Of a stretch of 32,592 bases of DNA, positions 13,380 to 21,067 are shown one piece after another. This DNA is from a virus, in IMG/VR virus record IMGVR_UViG_3300044833_000361, positions 1-32,592 of that record. The stretch is one strand, 5' to 3'. Numbering within the stretch: the stretch's first letter is position 1; every line of letters begins with the position of its first letter. The position numbers and the translations under genes are program-made. The notes under the pieces are model-generated. The model searched no databases. It was not told the DNA's origin and saw nothing but the letters and a program-made list of their open reading frames with translations.

Positions 13380-15581
13380 ATGACTACTGACAAAAGATTG
13401 AAGGACGCGGAGTTTAACCTGGAAGTGGGGACGGACACGCCGAATGTGCGGCTGATCCTGCGCGAGCTGGAGGACGCGCAGCAGCCGGCGAGCGATTACC
13501 TGGCCCGCAACCTGAAGGCGCACAACTCGTGGCATTCGCGCTGGCCGGGGCAGTGCATCGACGGGCGGAAACATCCGCTGGCCGGGGAGGAAGTGTTCCC
13601 GTGGCCGGGCGCGAGCGATTCGCGGCTCCGGAGCGTGAAACAACAGATCCGCGACCACGTGATGGTGGGCAAGGCGGGGGTGCGCGGGTGCCGGATCCAG
13701 GCGCAATCGGTGCGGCCGCTTGCGCCGGGGCACTCGCGGTTTTCGAACCAGGTGACGAAACTGCTCCAATGGCAGACGGGCACGCAGCTCCGGAATGAGC
13801 TGCAACGGGAGATCCCGCTGGCGCTGAGCTGGCGTTTCGGCTACGGCGCGGCGGCGCTGAGCGTGGGCTGGTGGCAGTGCAGGCGTCTGGAATACCACGA
13901 GCTCACCATCCCGATCCTGGCGGATATCGTGTCGGCCCAGACCGGGCTGCAGCCGGGGGAAGCGCTCTTCCAGGTGCAGGAAGGGCTGTCGAACCCGGCG
14001 CAATTCGAGCAAATGGCGCAGTATCTCCAGACGCTCTCGCTGATCGTGACGAAACGGCAGGCGCGCAAGGCGGTGGAAGATTTGCAGCAGCTCCGCACGA
14101 CGAAGCTGCCGATTCCCTACACCTTTCAATCGCAGCCGCGGATCACGGCGCTGCGGCCGGGGGTGGACCTGCTCTTCCGCGATCTGACGGGGGATTTGCA
14201 GGCGGAACCGTGGATCGCGTGGAGGGAAATGGTGAGCGAGACGGACCTATACGATCTGATCGAGACGGATAATTACGATCCGCGGTTCGTAGAGGAAGCG
14301 GTGAGCCAGAAAGGGGAGCGGAACGACGATATCTGGCTGCTGCAAACGCTGGCGGAACGGGGCCTGTATGGCGATCATCTGGCGCGGCCGGCGTGGGTAA
14401 ACGCCTACCAGAATTCGATCGAGCTGATCCATTTCTGGTATAAGGCGCATGTCAAAGGGGTGCCGATCGTTTTCCGGACGATCCTGAACCCGCGGGTGCT
14501 GGGGAGGGACCTGAAAAACCCGCTTTATGCGAGCCACGGGCCGCATCCCTACGATCACGGGCAATATCCGCTCGTCGCGATGCGGCACGAGAAGGAGGAG
14601 CGCGGGATCCTGAGCAGCCAGGGGATCGCGGAGCTGGCTTACACGTGGGAGCAGGAAGAGAAGATCCAGGCGGACGGGCTGGCGGATCGCACGGCGATCG
14701 CGCACCGGCCGCCGTTGATCGTGCCATATTCGAAGGTGCACGCGATCCAGGGCTCGCCGCTGCCGGGGGCGGTGCTGGGGGTGACGAGGCCGCAGGAGAT
14801 CCAATGGATGCCGATCCCGCCGGGGGATGACACGCCGGTGCAGGTGCTGCAGGCGATCGCGCGGCGGGTGGAACGGTTCTTCCCGCTCTTCGGCGCGGAG
14901 CTGGACCCGGACCTGAAGAATATGTATCGGCAGGAGGTAGTGGACGGGCCGCTGCAGGAGATCGAGGCGGTGCTGGAAATGATGTTTCAGCTGGACCAGC
15001 AATATCTGCCGGAAGACGAGGTAGCGGACGTGGCAGGCGGGCTCCAGATGCCGTTCCACGTTTCGCGGAAAGAGATCCAGGGCGCGCATAATATCCGGGT
15101 GAAATTCGACGCGAAAACGATCGACGTTGAATATGTGAAGGAGAAGGTAGGGCTGATGGGGCTGCTGCTGCCGTTCAACCAGGGGGGCACGGCGAACATG
15201 AACGCGTTTTTCCGTTCGGCCATGGAGCTGGTAGATCCGGACATGGCGGACGATGTGATCGAGAACGACCAGGTGGCGACGGATCGGGAACGGCAGGATG
15301 AAAAGCAGGCGATCGCGCAAATGCTGGTGGGCCTGGAGCCCGATAAACCGGCGCAGGCGAATAACCAGCTCCGGCTGCAGGTGATCCAGGAAGCGCTGGC
15401 GATGCCCGGGATGAAAGAGAAAGTGACGGGGAACGAGGTGACCCAGGCGCTGTTCAAGAACCGGATCGCGTTTTTCATGAACCAGATCCAGCAATACCAG
15501 AAGAACCCGCAGATCGGGCGGGAAGTCAGCACGAAGACGTTTAGTAACGATGCGCCGTCGATGACGCAGTTGCCGGGATAG
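13380..15581 (+). CDS. portal protein
   Basis: 733 residues, close to P22-type portal size. It follows the terminase module and precedes scaffold and capsid, the usual order. Seen features: GEEVFPWPGASDSRLRSVKQQIRD near the start, a long helical middle, DVEYVKEKVGLMGLLLPFNQGG in the region usual for the portal stem, and a C-terminal Gln-rich helix (FFMNQIQQYQKN). It would form the dodecameric ring through which DNA is packaged and ejected. Identification rests on size, position and overall pattern rather than a single catalytic motif. Confidence 0.8.
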   Translation: MTTDKRLKDAEFNLEVGTDTPNVRLILRELEDAQQPASDYLARNLKAHNSWHSRWPGQCIDGRKHPLAGEEVFPWPGASDSRLRSVKQQIRDHVMVGKAGVRGCRIQAQSVRPLAPGHSRFSNQVTKLLQWQTGTQLRNELQREIPLALSWRFGYGAAALSVGWWQCRRLEYHELTIPILADIVSAQTGLQPGEALFQVQEGLSNPAQFEQMAQYLQTLSLIVTKRQARKAVEDLQQLRTTKLPIPYTFQSQPRITALRPGVDLLFRDLTGDLQAEPWIAWREMVSETDLYDLIETDNYDPRFVEEAVSQKGERNDDIWLLQTLAERGLYGDHLARPAWVNAYQNSIELIHFWYKAHVKGVPIVFRTILNPRVLGRDLKNPLYASHGPHPYDHGQYPLVAMRHEKEERGILSSQGIAELAYTWEQEEKIQADGLADRTAIAHRPPLIVPYSKVHAIQGSPLPGAVLGVTRPQEIQWMPIPPGDDTPVQVLQAIARRVERFFPLFGAELDPDLKNMYRQEVVDGPLQEIEAVLEMMFQLDQQYLPEDEVADVAGGLQMPFHVSRKEIQGAHNIRVKFDAKTIDVEYVKEKVGLMGLLLPFNQGGTANMNAFFRSAMELVDPDMADDVIENDQVATDRERQDEKQAIAQMLVGLEPDKPAQANNQLRLQVIQEALAMPGMKEKVTGNEVTQALFKNRIAFFMNQIQQYQKNPQIGREVSTKTFSNDAPSMTQLPG

Positions 15582-15592
15582 GGGGAATTCTC

Positions 15593-15621
15593 ACACGAAG
15601 GAACACGGAGGAACACGAAGC
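15593..15621 (+). repeat. ACACGAAGGA 10-base tandem array before 15622
   Basis: Three units (ACACGAAGGA, ACACGGAGGA, ACACGAAGC) end directly at the ATG at 15622 and provide GGAGG. Related 9-base units occur at 16039-16065 (opposite orientation) and 28396-28422. Confidence 0.8.
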
Positions 15622-16032
15622 ATGACAATGCGGAAGCAGAGGGCCCCGCGCGGCGCGCCGCCGAGAGCGAGCGGTGCTAACATGGAAAATACTATGACTA
15701 CTCAAAACGAAGATTCAAAACCGGGCGGCGGTGAACTGGAGCGACTGGTTAAGACTTTCCCGCGCGTGCCTACTCGCGAAGGAATAGGGAAATACGGTCG
15801 GTGGTGGTGGTTCTGTAACGACGAAACCATGAAGGACGTTCAGCCGGTGCTTGTGTGGCTAAATGATAAATACGATGAGAATAGTATTGTGGAATTTCGG
15901 CAACCGTGGCCAGCCGATCACAACCTCGAAAAGAATGAGAATGTGACGAACTGGGAAGCGAGTTTCCACGGCCCCTGCTTAATCGCAATGGATGTGGGTG
16001 AACTGGAGAAGTCTTCTGCAACCAGTGGTTAG
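15622..16032 (+). CDS. hypothetical accessory protein
   Basis: 136 residues from the first ATG. The start could be 15682 or 15694 (MENTMTTQNEDSK), because the first 20 residues are Arg/Pro-rich and unlike the rest. The body (GIGKYGRWWWFCNDETMKDVQPVLVWLNDKYDENSIVEFRQPW) looks folded and is noticeably less GC-rich than head genes. It is bracketed by related short tandem arrays in opposite orientation. Function unknown; probably a moron-type gene between portal and scaffold. Confidence 0.55.
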   Translation: MTMRKQRAPRGAPPRASGANMENTMTTQNEDSKPGGGELERLVKTFPRVPTREGIGKYGRWWWFCNDETMKDVQPVLVWLNDKYDENSIVEFRQPWPADHNLEKNENVTNWEASFHGPCLIAMDVGELEKSSATSG

Positions 16033-16038
16033 TTTAGG

Positions 16039-16065
16039 ATCGTTGTGACCTTCGTGGACTTTGTG
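16039..16065 (-). repeat. 9-base tandem array (CACGAAGGT-type), opposite orientation
   Basis: On the minus strand this reads CACAAAGTC-CACGAAGGT-CACAACGAT. It matches the array type at 28396-28422 and is related to 15593-15621. On the + strand it encodes the first residues (TFVDFV) of the next gene. Confidence 0.75.
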
Positions 16066-16377
16066 AGAGGACTCTTCCGGCCGCGGATTGTCATCGTGCG
16101 GCCGGAGGAGATGAGCGAGAAGGCGATCGATGAGGCGCTGGCGGCGACGCCGGAGACGCACCCGCTTTACCGGGCGTTCATGCAGCTGATCGACCAGGCG
16201 GAAATGGATGCGCAGGAATCCGCCGGCCAGGATGTGAACCTGCCGAATTCCCTGGCGGGCCATGTGGTGGCCGCGCGCTATTTGCGGGAGTTACGGCGGG
16301 ATATTGTCACGCGCCGGCAGCGGGCGAGGAAGAGCCAATCACCGGCCGGCAACAATCCAAGCTCCAAGATGCTATGA
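16045..16377 (+). CDS. small hypothetical structural-region protein
   Basis: 110 residues from a GTG at 16045, or 88 from the ATG at 16111, which has GGAGG just before it. The body (SEKAIDEALAATPETHPLYRAFMQLIDQAEMDAQESAGQDVNLPNSLAGHVVAARYLRELRRDI) is a typical helical phage protein often found near the portal. If the GTG is used, its first residues derive from a short tandem array. It is coupled to the methyltransferase by ATGA. Role unknown. Confidence 0.6.
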   Translation: MTFVDFVRGLFRPRIVIVRPEEMSEKAIDEALAATPETHPLYRAFMQLIDQAEMDAQESAGQDVNLPNSLAGHVVAARYLRELRRDIVTRRQRARKSQSPAGNNPSSKML

Positions 16378-16859
16378 GTGAAGCTTCAATCTTGGATGTT
16401 TGTTGTGGCTCTCGAATGTTTTGGTTTGACCGTGGCGATCGGCGCGCGGTTTTTGTAGACAAGCGTCGGGAACGACACGACCTGACCGACCGGTCTAGTA
16501 AGGGTGGAAGCCGTTCGCTGGTAATCGATCCCGATATCCAGGCCGACTTCACCGCGCTGCCATTTCCGAACGAGAGATTTACGCTTGTGGTTTTCGATCC
16601 GCCGCACCTGATTCGTGCCGGACGCAAGGGATGGCTCGCAAAGAAATACGGCAAACTTGGAGATGATTGGCGGGACGAACTGCGCTGAGGTTTTCTGGAG
16701 TGCTTTCGCGTGCTCAAGCCAGCTGGCACGCTGATTTTTAAGTGGAATGAATATCAGGTGCCGGTAGCTCAAGTGCTGGCGCTTACACCAGCGGTGCCGC
16801 TGTTGGGTAATCGGCGGCCCAGAGAGACGAAGACACATTGGATCGTGTTCATGAAATGA
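16374..16859 (+). pseudogene. class I SAM-dependent methyltransferase with in-frame TGA
   Basis: Codons 1-104 give ASILDVCCGSRMFWFD (SAM motif I) and FTLVVFDPPHLIRAG (DPPH catalytic motif). A TGA at 16686-16688 then interrupts the frame, and the same frame continues GFLECFRVLKPAGTLIFKWNE and ends THWIVFMK at 16859, exactly the family's remaining half. The whole would be 161 residues, a normal length for this phage methyltransferase family (probably acting on DNA). A CGA to TGA change is the simplest cause. Otherwise it is a readthrough site or a base error. The end is still coupled (ATGA) to 16856. Confidence 0.8.
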
Positions 16860-16999
16860 TTGACATCGCTGCTGGATCGTCAGTTGTCGAAGATCAGCTC
16901 CCGCCGTCCGATTACACTCCTATTCCGCTCGAGACGACGGACTGGGATGAAATGCACGAGGCGATGGCGGCGATCGAGCGGAAGCTGGCGTTTTATTAA
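16856..16999 (+). CDS. small acidic hypothetical protein
   Basis: 47 residues, MIDIAAGSSVVEDQLPPSDY then PIPLETTDWDEMHEAMAAIERKLAFY. The ATG overlaps the methyltransferase stop (ATGA), and composition is natural, unlike the overlapping Arg-rich frame at 16860-17099. Function unknown. Confidence 0.55.
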   Translation: MIDIAAGSSVVEDQLPPSDYTPIPLETTDWDEMHEAMAAIERKLAFY

Positions 17000-17290
17000 G
17001 CGGGATTTCAGTGAGCTGAGGGAGAGGGAGAGGGAGAGGGAGAGCGGGGACGATCAGGAGCAGGATCAGGAGCAGGAGTTGTTGATGGGAGGGAGCTGAT
17101 GAGGGGTTATTTCTGCGGTTTAGGGCGGTCTTCTGCGGTTTAGTGCGGTGTTGGGGGGCGAGTGGCTTGCCCCGCGCGAAAACGGGGAGCACAACGGCCT
17201 CCGTAATGAGGCGCTTCTTTACTTCGACCTATCGGCCGAGCCCGGCGGGCACGGCAACTGAAGTAATGCACACCACTTGGAGGGATATCC
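17000..17290 (+). promoter_or_regulatory. longest gene-poor stretch: repeats and a structured leader before the scaffold gene
   Basis: It holds GAGAGG-type hexamers (about 17018-17045) and GAKCAN array R3 (17052-17078). A 20-base tandem pair TTCTGCGGTTTAG(G/T)GCGGT follows at 17111-17130 and 17131-17150. Then come two small hairpins: CCCCG/CGGGG around a GAAAA-containing loop near 17169-17187, and GCCTC/GAGGC near 17200-17214. GGAGGGA precedes the scaffold ATG. A 32-codon frame from the ATG near 17206 overlaps the scaffold start but has no RBS. This is a likely regulatory leader for the head genes; no clear sigma-70 promoter is seen. Confidence 0.45.
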
Positions 17291-18538
17291 ATGCTGTTAC
17301 CTGAATCAGGCGCGGCCCCGGACGTTTCCGGAGCAAATAATGAGTCAACCGCTGCCGGCGGGCCAACGCCCGAAGTGCAAGAGCAGCAGCAACCCGAACA
17401 TCAACCGGCCCCCGCCGATAAACAGACGCTGGCCAATAATAGCAGATTGGCGGCGATCCTGGAGGAGGAAGGGATCCCGGAGGATGAAGTAAAGGAATTG
17501 GTAAAACCGAAGGAAGAACCCAATGCCAAAGAAACCAAACCCAAAACACCCGCCAGTGATCGAGCACCCGAAGGGGCTGGAGCTGGTGACGCCACCGAAG
17601 GCGACGACGACAAACCGCAAGCCGAAGGCCAGAAACCGGAAAGCAAAGGCGGCGAAGAGCAAAAGCCGGGCGGCGTCGAGGAAGAAAAGCCGTTAAGCGA
17701 CCAGGAGAAAAAAACCTGGCCGGCTGAAGCGGTCAACCGCATCCACAAAGCGACGCGGCAACGCGAAGCGGCCCGGACGGAAGCGAAACAATTGCGCGAG
17801 CAATTGCAAGCGGCCACGCGGGTAGTGCCGCCGGCATCGGCGGCGGATCCGCTGGCGGACGTGAGCTCGCCGCAGGAGCTGCAACGGGCGGTGACCGATT
17901 ACGAAAACCTGCTCCAATTCGCGGAAACGAATCCGGACGGAGCGGTGGATGTGATCGTGGGCCACGACGCAAAAGGCCAGCCGATTACGCAGGATTTCTC
18001 CGCGAAGGAAATGGCGGAGATCCGGTCGAAGGCCGGGCGGATCCTGCGGCAGGCGGTGCCGGCGCGGGCCGGTTATCTGCGCGAGCAGCAGCAGCACGAA
18101 GCCATCGCGCGGCAGGTGACGCCAGCGATGTTCGATCCCGAAGCGCCGGAGCACAAGGAGTATCAGACGATTCTCCAGCATGTGCCGGAGCTGACCCGGA
18201 TCCCGGGTTACCAGCGGTGGATCGGATGGGCGCTGATCGGCAAACAGGTGGAAGCGGACGCGCGCCAGGCGGCCGCGGAGAAGAACGGCGCGGCGGGGAA
18301 GGGGAATGGCAAAACGGCAGTGGCAAATCCCAAGGCGGCACCATTTCTGAGGACGCATGGACCGGTGGCACCAGGGGTGCCGGCGGCCCGGCTTTCGCGG
18401 GAAGATGCGGCGGAGAAGGGCTCGAAAGCCCGGGTGACTCAGGCCCAGGAGCGCGTGTTAGCGGGCGATGGCGAGGAGGCGGAGGTCGATTTGGTCGATT
18501 CGCTCCGGTCCGGCCAGTCCCGTGGCGTCCTGGTATGA
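17291..18538 (+). CDS. capsid scaffolding protein
   Basis: 415 residues, highly charged, Glu/Lys/Gln/Pro-rich at the N-terminus (about 1-140) and helical after that (AEAVNRIHKATRQREAARTEAKQLREQLQ, coiled-coil-like). The C-terminal region is low complexity with a basic and then acidic tail. It lies directly before the major capsid gene, the canonical scaffold position, and has the composition of scaffolds. A clear GGAGGGA precedes the ATG by about six bases. It would guide capsid assembly and leave before packaging. Confidence 0.75.
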   Translation: MLLPESGAAPDVSGANNESTAAGGPTPEVQEQQQPEHQPAPADKQTLANNSRLAAILEEEGIPEDEVKELVKPKEEPNAKETKPKTPASDRAPEGAGAGDATEGDDDKPQAEGQKPESKGGEEQKPGGVEEEKPLSDQEKKTWPAEAVNRIHKATRQREAARTEAKQLREQLQAATRVVPPASAADPLADVSSPQELQRAVTDYENLLQFAETNPDGAVDVIVGHDAKGQPITQDFSAKEMAEIRSKAGRILRQAVPARAGYLREQQQHEAIARQVTPAMFDPEAPEHKEYQTILQHVPELTRIPGYQRWIGWALIGKQVEADARQAAAEKNGAAGKGNGKTAVANPKAAPFLRTHGPVAPGVPAARLSREDAAEKGSKARVTQAQERVLAGDGEEAEVDLVDSLRSGQSRGVLV

Positions 18539-18614
18539 ACGCGGACGCAATTAACCAAGCAGGTGGCAAACGGCCCTCGTGGCCGTGGCTGCAACAACCA
18601 AGGAGGATAAATTT

Positions 18615-19691
18615 ATGGCTGGACCCGGTGTAACGACTGCGGACCAGGTGGTCTTCGAGGATCTGTCGAAAGCGCACGAGGTTCTCGATCAACGGCAAGT
18701 GCCGTTTTACTCCCGCCTCAAGGCGGGAAAACGTCCGGAAGCGGGCTTGTTTGCCCAAGCGCTGGATAAGATGGGCAAGCGCCGCAAGGGCGGTGTGCCG
18801 GAGCGCCAGGATATCAAGGGCTTCGAGGGCGACAAGACGATCAAACTCTATGCCAGGACGGAGCGCTTCCAGCGCACCCCATCCGTTTCGGTGGAAGCGG
18901 AGGAGCTGAACCGCACTGCCGGGCTGGACGCGAACAAGGCCTACAACGGCCAGGTGACGAAGAAGATCAAGGAGAACAAGCGCGACATCGATTACTGGCT
19001 CCTGAGCGATCAGGAAAGCCAGGAAGACGATGGCATTACTGGCCAGCTCCTGCGCGGGCTCGGGATGCACATCAACGATGGGAGCAAGGGCGCGGCGACT
19101 TCGACGCGGCTGGATTCCAGCGGCGTCCCCACGCTTACCTTCACCGATACGCAGACGACGCCGCCCACCACGGTGCGGACGCCGGCGGCGCAGATCTACG
19201 CGGGCGCGCTCGCGGACTTCGATGAGGTGGCGGTGAACGCGATCATGCAAAACCGCTGGAGTTACGCGGGGAACATGACGGATTTCACCTTCTGGGTGGG
19301 CTCCGCGCTGAAGGGCCAGATCAGCACGAACTGGGGCCGCTACCAGGCGGATAAGCTCGGTTACCAGCCGATCGTGCGGACGGCGATCGCCGATATCGAC
19401 AAGCGGAAGCTCGTCACCAGCGGCATCGACGTTTACGAGGGCGACTACGGGAACATGACCGTGGAGCTGGAACCCTGGATGCCGACGACGGGACGGGGCT
19501 ACGGCTGCGAGATGGACCGCTTCGAAAAGCGGGTCCTTTTCCTGGCCCGGCACTCGGAGTTTGAGAACAAGGGCGGCGGGCGCCGGGGGTTGATCGATTC
19601 ACTCCTGGGCGCGTGGTGGGACGATCCGCGGGCGTGCTTCAAGGTCGCGCCATCGGATGAAGTGGCGTCGGTGGTCGACTTCGACTTCTAG
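18615..19691 (+). CDS. major capsid protein, SU10/DUF5309-like
   Basis: 358 residues from the ATG at 18615, which follows AAGGAGG at the right distance. This is preferred to the ATG at 18579. Family pattern: PSVSVEAEELNRTAGLDANK, then KENKRDIDYWLLSDQES, GQLLRGLGMHIND, a beta-rich middle, and MTVELEPWMPTTGRGYGCEMDRFEKR. This order of helix, glycine-rich segment and late beta strands fits the HK97-fold capsid proteins of the SU10/DUF5309 type. It forms the icosahedral shell. The strong RBS fits the highest-expressed virion protein. Confidence 0.85.
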   Translation: MAGPGVTTADQVVFEDLSKAHEVLDQRQVPFYSRLKAGKRPEAGLFAQALDKMGKRRKGGVPERQDIKGFEGDKTIKLYARTERFQRTPSVSVEAEELNRTAGLDANKAYNGQVTKKIKENKRDIDYWLLSDQESQEDDGITGQLLRGLGMHINDGSKGAATSTRLDSSGVPTLTFTDTQTTPPTTVRTPAAQIYAGALADFDEVAVNAIMQNRWSYAGNMTDFTFWVGSALKGQISTNWGRYQADKLGYQPIVRTAIADIDKRKLVTSGIDVYEGDYGNMTVELEPWMPTTGRGYGCEMDRFEKRVLFLARHSEFENKGGGRRGLIDSLLGAWWDDPRACFKVAPSDEVASVVDFDF

Positions 19692-19723
19692 GCCTTAACC
19701 ACAAAGAAAGGACACAACTTATT

Positions 19724-20212
19724 ATGCGCAGACTAACACCGCTCCTCCTGGAGGAGCAGCAAGGCAGTAACGGCGGGTTTACCCACGGTGCCGTTCTTGA
19801 CGCGGACGACCTCACGATGGCGACCAACAACACCGTGCAGGATATCACGATCGGCACGGTGCCCAAAGGCTGGATCATCAACAAGACGTTGATCCGGCTG
19901 GTTAACCCGTTCCAAAACACGGGGGACGCCGCATTCAATACCACGACTCTCATCCTGGGAGACGCGGGATCGAGCAACCGCTACATGGCCTCCGCGGAGC
20001 TAAACCTGAACGGGACGGAGATTACCTATCCCAAGGTGAACCTGACCGCTTACCAGGTGACGGCGGACACGGCGATCGTGGCGGAGTTCGGCAGCATGTC
20101 GGGCAAGAACCTGAACACGCTGAACAAGGGGGAAGTTCATATCTTCCTGCAGCTGATCGATACCACGACGCTGAGCCAGCTATCCGCGGCCCAGCCGATC
20201 CTGATCAAATAA
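19724..20212 (+). CDS. head decoration or minor capsid-like protein
   Basis: 162 residues, beta-rich and polar (TNNTVQDITIGTVPKGWIINKTLIRLVNPFQNTGDAAFNTTTLILGD; KNLNTLNKGEVHIFLQLIDT). Such proteins commonly follow the major capsid gene and decorate the head or form a small fibre. A GAAAGGA lies before the ATG. No signal peptide, unlike the next gene. Family not named. Confidence 0.55.
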   Translation: MRRLTPLLLEEQQGSNGGFTHGAVLDADDLTMATNNTVQDITIGTVPKGWIINKTLIRLVNPFQNTGDAAFNTTTLILGDAGSSNRYMASAELNLNGTEITYPKVNLTAYQVTADTAIVAEFGSMSGKNLNTLNKGEVHIFLQLIDTTTLSQLSAAQPILIK

Positions 20213-20290
20213 TCCCGACGGAAAGTAATAAACCGTTGAAACAGGCCGGCCTGCGCAAGCGGGCCGGCCTTTGGCGGCAGGAAGTCGGGA
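20213..20290 (+). terminator. nested inverted repeats, probable terminator after the capsid genes
   Basis: Inner stem AGGCCGGCC (20243-20251) pairs perfectly with GGCCGGCCT (20262-20270) and is followed by TTT. Outer arms TCCCGAC (20213-20219) and GTCGGGA (20284-20290) also match. The T-run is short, so termination may be partial. Confidence 0.6.
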
Positions 20291-20308
20291 TAAAACTTAA
20301 ACCAAAAA

Positions 20309-20335
20309 GATCAGGAGCAGGATCAAGATCATGAG
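20309..20335 (+). repeat. GAKCAN hexamer array R4
   Basis: GATCAGGAGCAGGATCAAG then ATC runs straight into the ATG at 20331, supplying AGGAG about 14 bases upstream. Confidence 0.8.
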
Positions 20336-20969
20336 TAAGAAATTTTCTTTAATTATCGCGCTGGCATTAACGGCGCTGGCGATGCCGGCGCGGGCGGATA
20401 CGAGCGGGGTTTATTCGAAAAAGGGAGTAGGGACGTTTGTCGGCGGCACGGCGAGCGACAAAGTGGGATTCCATGGCGTGGCTGGGGTGCAAAACCCGGC
20501 TACGGATACGGCGTTCAAATCCATGCAGGACCATGGCGGCATCGCGGCGGGCGCGGATTACTCCGTGCAACACAAAACGATCACGCTGAGCGCGGCGCAA
20601 ATCATCGCGATGTATACCACGCCGGTGCAGCTGATCGCGGCGCCCGGCGCGGGGAAATCGATCGTGGTGGCAAAGGCGGCTTTTACCATCGTGCGAACGA
20701 GCACGGCGTTTACCGGCGGCGCGGCCGCGATCGTGCAATACGACAGCACGGCGAACGGCGGCGGGACTCAGGCCCTGGATTCGACGCTGGCTTCCACGGT
20801 GATCACGGGCGCGGCGGGAACGACGGTGAGCTTGCGCAATGGCGCGATCATCAGCGACCTGGCCAGCACGTCGATCCAGAACAAGGGGCTGTTCATCTCG
20901 AACGGCACCGCGGTCTTCGCCGCCGGCACCGGCACGGCCACGGTGGACGTCTGGTATTACGTTTACTGA
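20331..20969 (+). CDS. exported phage structural-type protein with signal peptide
   Basis: 212 residues. The first 23 form a textbook Sec signal (MSKKFSLIIALALTALAMPARA, cleavage after ARA). The rest is a beta-rich domain common next to phage capsid genes (KTITLSAAQIIAMYTTPVQLIAAPGAGKSIVVAKAAF ... ATVDVWYYV). A secretion signal on a virion-type protein is unusual: it may be exported before lysis, or the virion protein may have captured a host leader. RBS from array R4. Confidence 0.65.
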   Translation: MSKKFSLIIALALTALAMPARADTSGVYSKKGVGTFVGGTASDKVGFHGVAGVQNPATDTAFKSMQDHGGIAAGADYSVQHKTITLSAAQIIAMYTTPVQLIAAPGAGKSIVVAKAAFTIVRTSTAFTGGAAAIVQYDSTANGGGTQALDSTLASTVITGAAGTTVSLRNGAIISDLASTSIQNKGLFISNGTAVFAAGTGTATVDVWYYVY

Positions 20970-20974
20970 GAGAT

Positions 20975-21067
20975 TCTCCTGCTCCTGACCATGATCCTAC
21001 TCCTGATCCTCCGGGAAAAGGTGGAAAGCATTCGAGCACGAGCACGATCATGAGCATGAGCACGATC
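20975..21067 (+). repeat. inverted hexamer arrays R5
   Basis: Left arm 20975-21012 (CTCCTG/ATCCTA-type) and right arm 21034-21067 (GAGCAC/GATCAT/GAGCAT) are imperfectly complementary around a purine spacer. The right arm contains the start codons at 21050 and 21056. Confidence 0.75.

Noticed and set aside
16686-16688. Selenocysteine or global TGA recoding
   Set aside because: TGA is the normal stop of many genes here and no suitable downstream stem-loop or special tRNA is evident.
16860-17099. 79-residue Arg-rich + strand frame
   Set aside because: Its composition is shadow-like; the overlapping frame from ATG 16856 has natural composition and ATGA coupling.
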